Part shown: piece after piece, positions 12,506 through 24,446 of the stretch
Numbering within the stretch: position 1 is the first letter of the stretch
Layout: each line of letters opens with the position of its first letter
From: Crambe crambe
Lineage: Eukaryota > Porifera > Demospongiae > Poecilosclerida > Crambeidae
Assembly: GCA_963924555.1 (NCBI GenBank)
Contig: OZ004588.1
Coordinates: 5,270,001 to 5,334,000, forward strand
Reading direction: 5' to 3'
DNA length: 64,000 bases
Program-made: the position numbers and the translations under genes
Notes under the pieces: model-generated
Database searches by the model: none
What the model was told of the DNA's origin: nothing
Seen by the model: only the letters and a program-made list of their open reading frames with translations

Positions 12506-15500
12506 TTAAACTTTCTTGGGTCGGGATAGGGATAGTTTGTCATGTAGAGCCTGGAGGTTTTGTATAATGCTCCTGAAGTTAAAGCTTCCCTTGTTGAAGC
12601 CAAATGGATCCTGAAAGAGATGCAGTTGTAATATATAAAACTGAGCGAGGAGATAATAATCAGAGAGTACGATATCAGAGAATAGTACTCTCTAAGTAGG
12701 GATGGCATGGATTGCCCCATTGGACTAATACTTAGTATTTTCTTTCATAATGATTATTATAGTAGAACAATGTTTGAAAAGTGCGAGCCCAAAAACCATG
12801 AAATCTAGAGTGATTTTGACTTACGTTCATGACTTGGCCATCCAGTTTGGCTGAGAGGCGTTTGGCAGTTGACAAGTAGTAGTCGTAAAATTCAAGAAAA
12901 GAAGTTTTCTTCATTTCCCTGCAAGTATGTATGATACATAAATAGAATGAAGTCTCTGACGTCATCATGTGATAGAAATTGAACCATTCTTATTCTATCA
13001 AGTATGCTCTGATGAATAGGTTCCAAACTTGTAGGACTATCTCTACACCACATTTCCAGACCATGCATGGCTGCTAATACACGTGTAGCAGTCGTGAATC
13101 ATGGAGAGCCAAAAAGTTCAAAAAATGAATTATTATAATGCATCTCATATTTGTTTTTGGACTATCACATATCCTTTCTGAAAGGTACTGTGTTTTAGGA
13201 TTATCAGCCTTTAGGTAAGTGGTTGTGGCAAACCCTACACCACTTTCAAAAAGAATAACTCACGAGTGGAAACCAGTGACAGAAGCAACAAGAAAACTAC
13301 GTAGTGACGAGAATGAGGGCAACCAGTAATAGAAGAAAACCAATGACAGAAAAAATTAATCCCTATTACCATGGATGGAGATTCTAAAAATTAATACATA
13401 ATGGATGAGGCTTAGTTTGAAGCCAGTAGTCGAAATCATGCTTTAGTTACGTAGCTAACTCACAAGAGCTGTTCTGGTGCCTGGTTGTTCTCAATAGCTC
13501 CACACACGGCCACTCTCAGAGTCTCATGGGTGATAACCTTGTTGTAGTTGTCAGACTCGCCAGCTTTGAATTCCTACAAAAGTTACGAGAGTTGCATTAT
13601 ACTCTCACATTATGTATGCATAAACTAAGCGCATACATAAATATATTCTACTTTATTAGCCCTGTGCAAACACTGTAAATGAATCCAGATTTAACCCACT
13701 TATTGGACCTGGATTGACATGGAAACACTGCTCTACGTACGTATTGCCTCGTATGTGAACTTTCAATCATGGAGGGATAAAAGAGTTGAATCTTTTTGGT
13801 ATCTCTGCTGTAGTGTAAATCCCACTAATCATAACAAATCTTGGTTGATCTGGCATTATGAATTTGCATTCACTTCTATGTAACTTCTTTCTAGTACCAG
13901 ACCACCAGGAAAATGGCCAACCAAAATATCAAGTGCAATTTTGTCCTAGTATGCCCCCTGCCAAGAGTGTATAAAATTAATATAGAGCTGCTCTGGTATC
14001 CATGGCAGTCTCATGGGGTGTGGTAGTTAACACAAGAATCATCACATTCCCATAAGAAGAAAGGGCTTCACTCCACCGAAAAACAAGGCTTGATTCCCAC
14101 ACTTTGATTTTAGCACTCTGTACGCACACCTGATGATAGCCTGGTTTACTGTGGTAGGGTCATGCATGGTTCATTGTGGTAGGTTCATCTGCCTGATCAT
14201 TGTGGTAGGGTCATGCATACCTAATGATGACCTGGTTCATTGTGGTAGGGTCATGCATACCTTATGGCCTGGTAGGGTCATGCATACCTGATGATAACCT
14301 TAGAGTCATGCATACCTGATCATAGCCTGGTTCATTGTGGTACGGTTTCTCATTCAACAGTGTCTGGATTGAGAGCAACACACTCTGGAGACTCTGGACT
14401 TCTGACCACGAAGGACCAGGCCATGTCCTGCAAGAACGCACAATACATTCGTATATGAATTATGTTGTACAGTTAGTAGACTAATCCTACGTACAAAATG
14501 AGATCCAAAGCTTTGGTCTCAACATTTCGAAAATTTGGCTTTTTAAAAAAGCAGGGTTTCATTTAGGAGGGAAGTCAATCACTCTTGCAGCTGGAGAGTA
14601 GATGGTGACCCTCCCGCCCCCCTGCCCCCCTGGACAGTTTTCTAAATGAAATCCTGTAGTATTCAGAACTAAATGTATCAAATGAAATTATTAATTTTTC
14701 TCTATAATTATATTTTTGTAATTTTACACTTATAGTGAAGGATGTTATAAAGATTTGTACAACTGACCCGAGAATACTCAGACAGACTTTGCCATTCTGA
14801 TAGAGGTTTGGGTTGAATCTGACCACACCCCCTCCTGTGGTCATGAACTTGACCCTCGGGGACTGGAGGGGGTAGTTGGGTGGAAAGCGGAGGTAGAAAT
14901 GAAACAGTCCTCCTTCGTAAGGAGTGTCAAACGGACCAGTGATGATGGCATGGAGCTGCAAGGGGGGGAAAAGGAGAAGGAAGGAATGAGTATGCATATT
15001 CCCATGGTTGTCATGGGAATAAACTGCAGGTGACTAAATCTAGATACAATGTAAGCATGATTATGTTGACATTAATGATTAGAATAACTACCCTGAATGT
15101 ACACAGATATTAAAGGTGTTACCAGTGGCCATTCCAATGGGGTAATAGACTTTGGAATTTGAACCTGCCATATGCAATAGCCTAACATCAAGGGTCAGTC
15201 AAAATGCAGTCAGGGCAGTCAGGGGTTACCAGAGTCTCCCCTACGTTGCTGTACTTTCAAACAGGGTGCTTAAGTATATTCATGAGAATATAATTCAATT
15301 AGTGCCATAGACCCAGCCCACTTTCTTTGAAGTTCTATATCCAAACAGGGTGGCACGGCCCACCTCGCATTTAGTACATTGGGGGGAATACTGGGTTACT
15401 GAATTTATGTTACTCAACAGACATCCTGTATACTTAGAATATTGAAACTTGGCCAGTTAAAATGAGCTACAGCTATTTCTATCCCTGAAATCATTCTTAC

Positions 15501-16054
15501 CCTGGTGAGGTCATCTCCGCTTGGCACTACACAGATTCCAGGAGGGGGGTCCATGTAGATGGTCTGTAGGTCCCTGTGTATGTGTGTGCAGCATGTACAT
15601 ACACAAAACTTAGTCACTAACAGATTCCATCTCAAGAGAATGTCACCTTCCTTACTATGTACATGGGATGAATTTAAACTAAAATGTGATCTACTCTCTT
15701 GCTCGCACACCATGCCCACATGCACTTCAATCCAGCCATATCTGAAGATGCAGTGAGGTAGAACACTTTAGCCCCAACTGATACACTTTGACTTTAATTT
15801 CCCAAGTGTTCAGAATTTACCCACTGTATCCTACAAACTTGGTAATGAATCCACCTCTTGATCCTGAGTAAAGCATCTTTGCTATGTGATTCCTTGTCCC
15901 AGTCTGGGGAACTCAGAGGATCCCAAGCAGGAGCAATAACTGCCTTGATTTTCTGCATGATAGAGCTGCCATTTGCTGAACTTTGACCTTGGCTGCTGGA
16001 TGCGCCATCGTTGGCTTGAGAGGTCTCTCCTTCCTTTTGGGGGAAGGAATCCAT
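12506..16054 (-). CDS. UBE2Z: UBE2Z-like ubiquitin-conjugating enzyme E2, paralogue 1
   Basis: Seven exons join in a perfect frame of 293 codons: 16054-15855, 15573-15501, 14955-14768, 14427-14316, 13573-13464, 12918-12825 and 12610-12506. The UBC fold is complete: LLRIKR helix 1, [41 protein letters not shown], then FNPN (the family's form of HPN) and [10 protein letters not shown] with predicted catalytic Cys149. The class-specific tail [12 protein letters not shown] and [11 protein letters not shown] is also present. UBE2Z/Use1 enzymes accept ubiquitin (and FAT10 in vertebrates) from the E1 UBA6 and act in the cytosol/nucleus. It lacks the long Ala/Pro-rich N-terminus of vertebrate UBE2Z. 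It diverges from a paralogue starting at 16447. Confidence 0.93.
14130..14340 (-). repeat. Tandem repeat of the exon 4 / intron 4 junction
   Basis: About five imperfect ~40-bp units lie just downstream of UBE2Z exon 4. On the coding strand each contains the exon end (ACCACAATGAACCAGG, ATCA...AG) followed by the donor GTATGCATGACC. The unit boundaries coincide with the real donor at 14315. Confidence 0.75.
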
Positions 16055-16446
16055 GAACTACTGATCTACTCTGGGTGTCCAGGTGAAACAAAAAATAACC
16101 TCATTGTCGAAAGAGATAATTAAGTAATTGACGATGCGCATTAAACCCATGTTTGTGACGACCCGTACCCACCGCGACAGAGTATTTTATGCTGCAACTT
16201 TGTAATCATAATCAAAATGGCGGTTATAACATAGAAGATCAAGTAATTGGTAAGTGTTTTGCTTATTTACTTGCTGCGTTATGGGTTATCCAATATAGCT
16301 AGCTCTGTTGAGCCCCCACTACTACGATAGATCTCACTCTCATAGCATGTAGACTGTATGATTAATCCCTAGCAGCTGAGAACAAACTGCTGAGCACCAC
16401 AGCACCACTGCAGCAACATTTAGATCCACACTGGTGACTCGTTCCA
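16055..16446. promoter_or_regulatory. Shared promoter of the divergent UBE2Z pair
   Basis: Only 392 bp separate the two start codons. The segment contains CAAAATGGCGG near 16214, resembling a YY1 site, and GC-rich patches (CGACCCGTACCCACCGCG). A donor-like GGTAAGTG near 16250 and an acceptor TCCCTAG near 16372 suggest a 5'-UTR intron in the plus-strand gene. Promoter function is inferred from position. Confidence 0.5.
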
Positions 16447-19400
16447 ATGGATTCCTCCCCCAAAAGGAGTCCTCAAGCCACTAATGACACTGCATCTCCA
16501 TCGAACAGCAATTCAGTGATCAAGGTTGCCCCGCCTACTTGGGATCCCCTCAGCTCCCCTGATTGGGACAAGGAGTCACATACCAAGCATGCTCTACTCA
16601 GAATCAAGAGGTGAATTTGTGGTCAGTTATACAGTGTCTATACCACTACAGCAGGGCCAATTAGGGTTGACCTGCCATTTGAATACAGCAGAACGCAGAA
16701 CCTCCAAGTGATGGGGACCCAGCCTTTTGTCCTTTGTAGAGAGGTTGTCCTCTTTTGGAGGTTATTTTATATAGAGTGTGTGTATATACAAAGGAAGGTA
16801 CTTTTACATAGTCCTTCGTTGAGAGGTTTGTCCTCTTTCGGAATGTCCATTCCACTCTGCCCCCTTCTTTGTAGTAGTATCAGAAAAACAGTGGCAAGAG
16901 ATTGCAGTTTGCCTGGACTATCTTATGTAATTGTCCCTTCTATGGCATACTATGCTTCCAAAATGCCTGCATGGAAAGTGCATGTGGGTATGGATATTTC
17001 CACATTAAACGGAATGATATATATATAAAGGATGAACTCAGAGTTGGATTACATGTACATTCATCCCTTGGTCTATCATTCGGTGTTGGATTTCACCAAA
17101 TTGGGGGCAAGGAAAGACAAGATATTCTCTTGAGATGACTGTGGAATCCACAATAATGTCTCCTCCTGTTGTTATTAGTGTCTGGATGTGTAGGCTTACA
17201 GGTAGCAAGGGTTAATTAATTAATAAATTAATTAAGCCTGGTTTATAGTGGGCCATCCATGCCATCCCAACCTAGAGAATACTATCGTACTATATCATAC
17301 TCTCTGATAGTAGTCCTATTTAAAAATAATCACACACACACACACACACACACCCACACCGCATGTATACACACACAAACAAACACAAATACAGGGACCT
17401 ACAGACCATCTACATGGACCCTCCTCCTGGAATCTGTGTAGTGCCAAGTGGAGATGACCTCACAAAGGTAAGAGAGATAGCCTACGTATATGTATCAGTG
17501 CCCCTGCTGCATTTTAAACTAACTTGTGATGGTTATATATGTGCATACCATTACTATGATAGGCCTTCCACTTTATATTAGTTTTGTTTAGCTTATATCC
17601 CTCATTCTTTGTGGTGGAGTTATATCAAACCAGCTGGAGGCCAGATGATTTATATGACTCTTCTCTTCCCCTTGCAGCTACATGCCATCATCACTGGTCC
17701 GTTTGACACTCCATACGAAGGAGGACTGTTTCATTTCTACCTGCGCTTTCCACCCAACTACCCCCTCCAGTCCCCGAGGATCAAGTTCATGACCACAGGA
17801 GGAGGCATGATCAGATTCAACCCAAACCTCTATAATAATGGCAAAGTCTGTCTGAGTATTCTTGGGTGAGTTGCCATCTCTTTTCATGCCTTCTTATTAA
17901 TGAATTAGTTGAGCTGTGTTACCCGAAATAGTATCAGTGACTCTATTTGATTGGTCAGTATTTAGTTAATGGAGAAACTTTTGTTGTTAGAATTAATGTT
18001 AAATTACTTTCAGTGTTTTAACAACCAGGATCAATCTGTTGCAGTTACATGAAAACTGTATATATAACGCCTAGCCTAGTAGATAAATGTTTCTATGAGT
18101 AAGCTGTAACCACCAAATGAGAGTTATAAAAATGCTAATTGTTGAATTTCCAGTCTGTGGTAGATTAAATTATTCCTTAGTGCTTTTACGAAAGAGTTGG
18201 TTGCCAATGTTTGTTGAAAAAAAAGAGTACAGGATTTTGCAGAATCTTTGCAACAGAACTGCTTCTTTAAAAAATGGGCCTAGGCTACTTCTAGCACATG
18301 TTATGATACAGTTACTATGGTGCTCACCTTATAAGGAACACTCTGAGCTCTATATATGTCTTGTTGGAAAGATATTGCAAAACCCTGTTGTTCCTAGCTT
18401 TGAATCTTGGGACCTTCATAGGATGAGTCTACTGATTGTGTTCAGTATGTGTCTAATGTATGTGTGCATACATAATCTCTCACACATGCAGGACAGCACC
18501 TGGTCCTTCGTGGTCAGCGGTTCAGAGTCTGCAGAGCATTCTGCTCTCAATCCAGTCGGTGCTGAACGATAAGCCTCACCTCAATGTGCCAGGCTACCAA
18601 CCGGTAAAGGGTATGCAAATATCATGGGGGGGGGGGGGGGCTGTTTTTTCCCCTTTTATCTGTCATGAGAGTTTTAGGGTTGTAGCTAGAGAGAAAATTT
18701 CCAATATATGCCCACCCCTTCAACATTCAAGGGATGTAGCGTAATTTAGGTAGGAACCATAACTTTGAACTAGCTAGCTAGTATTAGCTAACTCTCCCCT
18801 CCCCTCCCCTCTCCCCTCCCCCTCCCCTCTCCCCTTCCCCCTCCCCCCTCCCCTCCCTCCATTAAATAATTGTAACCTAAATAAAAGTAACTGAGAGTCA
18901 CATTACCCATACAGCTGGTACTTATTTTATGTATATTGTCATTGATTTGGCAGAAAGCTGGTGAGTTTGAAAACTACCACAAGTTTATCATCCACGAGAC
19001 TCTGAGAGTGGCCGTATGTGGAGCCATAGAGAACAACCAGGCACCACAACAGCTCTTGTGAGTCAGTCAGATAAGGAATAAACGAATAGCCATCCCTGTC
19101 CATTGTGCTAAAAGTGTGCTAAAAGTGTACCAAGGAACCTGCAGTGTGTTTTTACCTATTCCGATAATATTGAGTAACTTGAGCATTCATGAACTGCAGG
19201 TAATCTAAGCAGGTCTTCTCATTTTAGGGATCTTGTTATACAGATATATGTAATGGAAATGGAGCACAGATATCTCCAAGTTCTTGTTGTTGTTGTTTGT
19301 TTGTTTGTTTGTTTGTTTGTTGTTGTTTTTCTGTAACATAGGTTACATCGTTAGGGTTAATTGCCCTTTTTTGGGAGAGGGAATAAATTATTATTTATTG

Positions 19401-19894
19401 TAGGGAATTGAAGAAAACTTCTTTTCTTGAATTTTATGACTACTACTTGTCAACTGCCAAACGCCTCTCAGCTAAACTGGATGGCCAAGTCATGCATGTA
19501 AGCCCTAGCCTAATTTACACTGGAACCAATACAAACGTTCAAAATAAGGATGCAGTTGAAATGACAACCAGATTAGTTCCACCAAAGCTACTCTATTAAT
19601 GTTTTAATGGGTACATTGTATAGTCAACTGAGAACTGTCACATGTTCGGTAATCCATCCCAGACCCAGAAATAGCCAAGTTTTTATGTATGTCAGCATAA
19701 CATACTGTATGTATGTATATTTATGTAGAGTACAGTACCACCTACCATAATAGTTATTCTTGTGAACAGTTGTTATTTTGTACTTTCTTTCTTAGGACCT
19801 ATTTGGCTTCAATAAGGGAATTTTTAACTTCGGGAGCATTGTACAAAACCTCCAAGCACTTCATGACAAACTTTCTCAATCCAAGAAAGCTTAG
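16447..19894 (+). CDS. UBE2Z: UBE2Z-like ubiquitin-conjugating enzyme E2, paralogue 2
   Basis: Seven exons with the same phases as paralogue 1: 16447-16610, 17395-17467, 17678-17865, 18492-18603, 18954-19057, 19404-19497 and 19796-19894, giving 277 residues. FNPN and [10 protein letters not shown] are intact, with the predicted catalytic Cys137. It differs from its neighbour by a shorter N-terminus (starts MDSSPKRSPQATN), two fewer codons at the start of exon 5 and changes in the last exon, which ends LSQSKKA. Exon sequence remains very similar while introns have diverged, so the pair is an inverted duplication that is not brand new. Both copies look functional. Confidence 0.92.
17331..17352. 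repeat. (CA)n microsatellite
   Basis: Short CA tract 40 bp upstream of the acceptor of UBE2Z paralogue 2 exon 2; it may act as part of the intron's weak pyrimidine/CA-rich tract. Confidence 0.9.
18788..18862. repeat. C/T-rich low-complexity tract
   Basis: CCCCTCCCCT-type tract in intron 4 of the plus-strand UBE2Z gene. A run of about 16 G lies nearby at 18627-18642. Both are simple sequence. Confidence 0.9.
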
Positions 19895-19948
19895 GAACAT
19901 CTACTGTCTCCATTGCTGTGTGTTCAATTTGGTAGTAGGCACATCAAG

Positions 19949-19950
<2 letters not shown>

Positions 19951-20019
<69 letters not shown>
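19951..20019. repeat. (TC)n microsatellite
   Basis: About 68 bases of TC repeat in the 3' flank of UBE2Z paralogue 2, just upstream of the myosin light chain promoter. Confidence 0.95.
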
Positions 20020-20020
<1 letters not shown>

Positions 20021-20216
20021 ATTTTTATTAATGTCATGCCAAAAAAATAATTAATGATTGACGAATAACATACGCGCGTGCAAAGTGGAATAGACCGCGC
20101 CTACTCATGTCCACGCCCACGTCACTGCATGCCGAAATTCCTGTGGGACCGAGATCTTTACACCCGAGTCTCGAAAGTGCTGTACCTATCTCCAAGCTTT
20201 ATTACGGATCGACAAG

Positions 20217-23200
20217 ATGGTGGTAAGTTCTCTTTATGATGGAAACGGAAAAGCGGAATTTAGTTATACTTTTTTTCTTTTCCAGGATAAATTAACAGAA
20301 GACCAAATCGCTGGTGAGTGTTTGTTTTCCTTGCTTACTTTCCGTGTGGTTGGCTAGACTTTTGGAGTAGTGCTCTGTTTTATTGTAGTCGATGGGTAGC
20401 TACTGGTAACTAGGCAGTTAGTCAGTCTGACACAGGGACAGGGTCACTCAGGCAAACTGCAATGTGTCCAAGCCATTTCCCTGTTAGTCTGACACAAGTA
20501 CGGTAGAAGGTGTTTGAAGTCAGTGTGCAGTGCTATGCTATCAAATATCAGGTCAACTGTTGATTTTAATAATCGACCTTGGCTTGGAGTTTGTATCTGA
20601 TTATGTACATATGAAATGATGGATTAAAAATGGTGTTTTAATCAATATAAACAGAATCAGTAGGTACACTGTGAGTTTGTGCCTTAAGTAACCGTAAACT
20701 AACTGGGTAGTGCTCACCAGGATTTCATTGTGCACAACAAGTCGACTTACACTACATCTTGGTTCATATTTCTCATATGTTTGTGTCGGTGGATGGTTTC
20801 ATGCATAGGCAGTAGACCAGTCAGGACAGCTAGTTAACATCCAGTGTACTGTGTTTATGCAGTGGCCAAATGTAGCAGTGTTCAAAAACAGTAGGATTAT
20901 CTATTGCTCCATGTAATAGGCCATTAGCTACATATGGAGGAGGTGTGTATAGCGTGTTGTATGCATAAACACTAGATTTCAAGGGTATTTGGATCACCTT
21001 TTTTTTCCTTTTGGAAAGTAGAGCTGCAGTGCACGTCATACAGTTATCAGAGAGTATGATAGTACTCTCTAAGTAAGGATAGGCACGGATTGTAATAATG
21101 CATATGGGTTCTTAAAGGGCTTGATCTCTAAAGCATTCTTGCAAAAGAAAAGAAAAATCCAACAGAGGAGCTATCCCAAGGAGAATAGAATAAAATTCAT
21201 AGTGGGGAGTGTCCCAGGAATGTTCTATTGAAAACAGGAAAGTTCTGTTTGGGTACTTGTATGTGTGTGATGTGATGTGTAGAATTGATGTGTGTGTGTC
21301 ATTCTACAGAGGATTTTACGGTCTTTGCAACGGGAAAGCCAAAAGCGGAAGTAATTGAAACCTACTGATTGGTCAGATTGATCATGTGACTGGCTCTTTG
21401 CAGTTGCAAAGATCATGAAACCCTCTGTACATGCCTATAAGTCACTTTCATTGTGTCTTGATTTTTTTTTTTTCTTTTTCAAATCCTCTAGCAGTTTAGA
21501 ATGGCTGTACATAATTAGAGGTTTTTAAAATTAGACTATTGGATTTCAGATCAATAGTGTCTGGTCCTCTATGGTACCTAAACTCTTTCCTTGCCAAAGG
21601 CAGGGTCTTCTCCACTAGTTTTTTTAATGACAGATTGTCAGAATATCTTGTTACAGCTAATATCAAAACATTCTCACTACTTGAATCTGACCCCAGCATG
21701 TCCTCTTGTGTTGTGGGAGAGTATGTATGAGTCCTGTTAGTCTTGAAGGTGATCGACTCCAAACAAAACTGGTAGATGATGGAGAGGGAAGTCACTTTCT
21801 CAGGTCAACTATCAACTTCCTGTTGTGGTCACTGATTTAAAGTGTGCCTGGATACCAAATCAAACCATAATTCTAGCCCTCTCATTTGTATCCCTGTATA
21901 TTTTGTGTTAGGGATGAAGTTGGTCCCACTTTGCAGTAACATGGCTAGGTTACCTATCTCTCTATGCCAACATGCTTTGTACAGACTATGTACTAATTGA
22001 TCTATTTGTCTCCACTGCTTCCAAGCATTTGTATTGGTGGAATCTAAATCACTTCCTTTAGTCTCAAGATTTCCTTATATGGGTTTGTCGTACTCTAAGC
22101 CATTCAAGTGATGCTTGGAGGAGTGCCAGGCATTCAATAAGATCTTGTTATGCAGCACAATAGGTTATGTCGGTATCTTCTTTTCTCCCAACAACTGTGT
22201 GATCTCTGCTACTGTTAACTCCTCCACAGATGCAGAGTAGAGAACTGAAAGATAGGAACTAGCTATGATCTTTTTCACTAATAATATTCATGAGTGATCA
22301 GAGGTGATTAATGATAAGGGATCACTCATTGTATAAAGTATTCTTGGGACGACTGTAGCCTGCTGGCTTGAGGCTACCCTGTCATAACATGATGTCCTGC
22401 TGATTTGATGATTGTATATATTTTTTCGCAGACTTTCGTGATGCTTTCGCTCTGTTTGACAAACGAGGAGACACCAAGATCGACTCTGGTCAGGTGGGGG
22501 ATGTGTTGAGGGCACTAAATCTGAACCCCACACAAGCTGAGGTCCAGAAGATAATACAGGGAATGGACCCAAATGGTGAGTCAGAGAAACCTAGGGTGAC
22601 CCCCCCCCCCCCCCCCCCCCCCCGATAAGCCTTAGGACAGTGATTACAGGAGTGACCCCTTTTAAATGTCTCATGCTCCCCGGCCCCATGGATTGTCATT
22701 AGATTGTGATGGTTTTCAGAGATCTTGAAAGAGTAACTAACAGTACAGCACGTTTATGCAGTAGCCCAATTCTGTTCAAAGTTGGAATACTGTACAGGCA
22801 CAATGCCAATCCAATGAGTGAGCATCGCTTGATACGAAATAGTTGATTGGTGTACGTAGAGCAACAGGGTGGCAAGGTCTCATGTTTGATTGTTTTCTTT
22901 CTTTCTAATAGGTAATAAGAGAGTCAGCTTTGAGGAATTTCTTCCTATTTACCTGTCGCTTCAGAATAAGACAGATGACGGATCGTTGGAGGACTTCGTC
23001 GAGGGTCTGAGGGTCTTTGATAAGGACGGAAATGGCTTCATCAATTCTGCAGAACTTAGGCATGTCCTCACTTCCTTGGGTAAGTCCCTGTAATAATATA
23101 AGAACTACACTGCTCTCACAAAAGAAGAGGATTTAGTAGCATATTGGGGGCAGGTGTGGTCAATGTGAATAAACTGGATTACGGGTCTGAAGAATGAACT

Positions 23201-23510
23201 AGTGTTATCTATACTAGAGCTAAGCCATTCTAATAATTATGTTTCTTTAGGGGAAAAGCTGACAGATGAAGAAGTTGACACTCTTCTCTCTGGTGCAGAA
23301 GACAACCAAGGCCAAGTCAATTACGAAGGTCAGTGGTATTGCATCACGTGATCATCTCGTATATACTCCCTGGTCCCAACAGTAGCATTAGTAGGCAGTG
23401 TATGGATGACCCATACCTATTTTTTTGTGGGTGGCTTTAATTAGAAATACTCTTATCCAGTAACTATTATTTATTATGCAGAGTTTATCAAGATGGTGAT
23501 GGCAGGATGA
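20217..23510 (+). CDS. MYL6: Myosin essential (alkali) light chain
   Basis: Six exons: 20217-20222 (only ATG GTG), 20286-20313, 22432-22575, 22912-23079, 23251-23328 and 23482-23510, together 150 residues, the usual length for non-muscle essential light chains. The family signature [16 protein letters not shown] is followed by [19 protein letters not shown] and the C-terminus [10 protein letters not shown]. Four EF-hands are recognisable. Loop 2 ([12 protein letters not shown]) and loop 3 ([12 protein letters not shown]) keep acidic or amide residues at most calcium-ligand positions; loops 1 and 4 do not. It would bind the first IQ motif of a myosin II heavy chain neck. AATAAA signals follow at about 23526 and 23585. 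A calmodulin-like protein is the alternative, but GLRVFDK favours the light chain. Confidence 0.9.
20314..22431 (+). other. 2.1-kb intron of the myosin light chain gene
   Basis: No exon or conserved frame was found. It holds a copy of the dispersed AGTACTCTCTAAGTA motif near 21060-21095. Open frames on the minus strand lack splice or family support. Confidence 0.6.
22600..22623. repeat. Poly-C tract
   Basis: Run of about 24 C in intron 3 of the myosin light chain gene. Confidence 0.9.
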
Positions 23511-23740
23511 AGCAACAGTATCAAGAATAAACTATGTTTAGATGCTACAAATGACATTCTAGTTTTTACTGCAACTACTTTCAGCAATAAACTTCCATAC
23601 TTTACTAGGCTATACATGTTTTGTGTCATTAAGTGATGATAGCATTTATTTTTAATTTATTATAATTAGTTTGAATTCAATTTTATAATTGGTCAGTACA
23701 CTCCAGGGCATGCAAGCATTTATTGAACAGAAAGCATGCT

Positions 23741-23842
23741 TGTTAGCCTCGTACCCAGGCCTGCTTTTTTGGCAGGACGGTGGAAAGCAAAGGGCCTGGT
23801 ATCGCCCCATGAAAAAAGCAGGCCTGTGTACGAGGCTAGCTT
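23741..23842. mobile_element. Short palindromic MITE
   Basis: TAGCCTCGTACCCAGGCCTG followed by CTTTTTT pairs with AAAAAAGCAGGCCTGTGTACGAGGCTA at the other end, giving about 27-bp inverted ends around an internal stretch of about 45 bp. It lies 230 bp downstream of the myosin light chain stop codon. Confidence 0.75.
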
Positions 23843-24446
23843 GTTATCAAAGTGGGGCCATTTTAATAACTGCTGCCTTGGCAGCAACTTGCGCCTTCCA
23901 CTCCAGCCTATTGAAAGTGAAAAGAAATTATTCCAAAATTTTAATACAAAAAAATTTAATGCAAAGTACCATGATACTTGAAACAATAATACAACAATCT
24001 GTGTCCTTTGATAGAGTCCAGAGAACAGTGGTAGTGAATGCCACAATGTACATACTATTACCTTTAAATGGGAAGAAACAAAATAAGGAGGAAAAAAAAG
24101 TCGGGAGTATACATATTAAACAGCCAGTATTAAACAAAAAAACAACAAAAAAAAACCCAAAGGCGTGCATTACTTAGGGTAGTGTACATACCATGTTGTC
24201 CAGCCATGAACATGCACTGGTGGTGCAAGCATACACAATATGTATGCACCAAGCATAGGCAAAGGTCCACCACACTAACAAATCTGGTAAAAATACAAAT
24301 ATTACAGAAATTAATCTATTCTAAAATGTAAAAAATGCTTTTAGACCCCCATATACTACCTGAGTTAGAAATTGTCAGTCAAATCGGAATCAGTCTCAGT
24401 CTTGCCATTGGTGTGCATTAAATAGAATCTGATGATTAAGTTGCAA

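Noticed and set aside
23689-24177. 162-codon plus-strand frame downstream of the myosin light chain
   Set aside because: Runs through a palindromic MITE and A-rich sequence; no domain or splice support.
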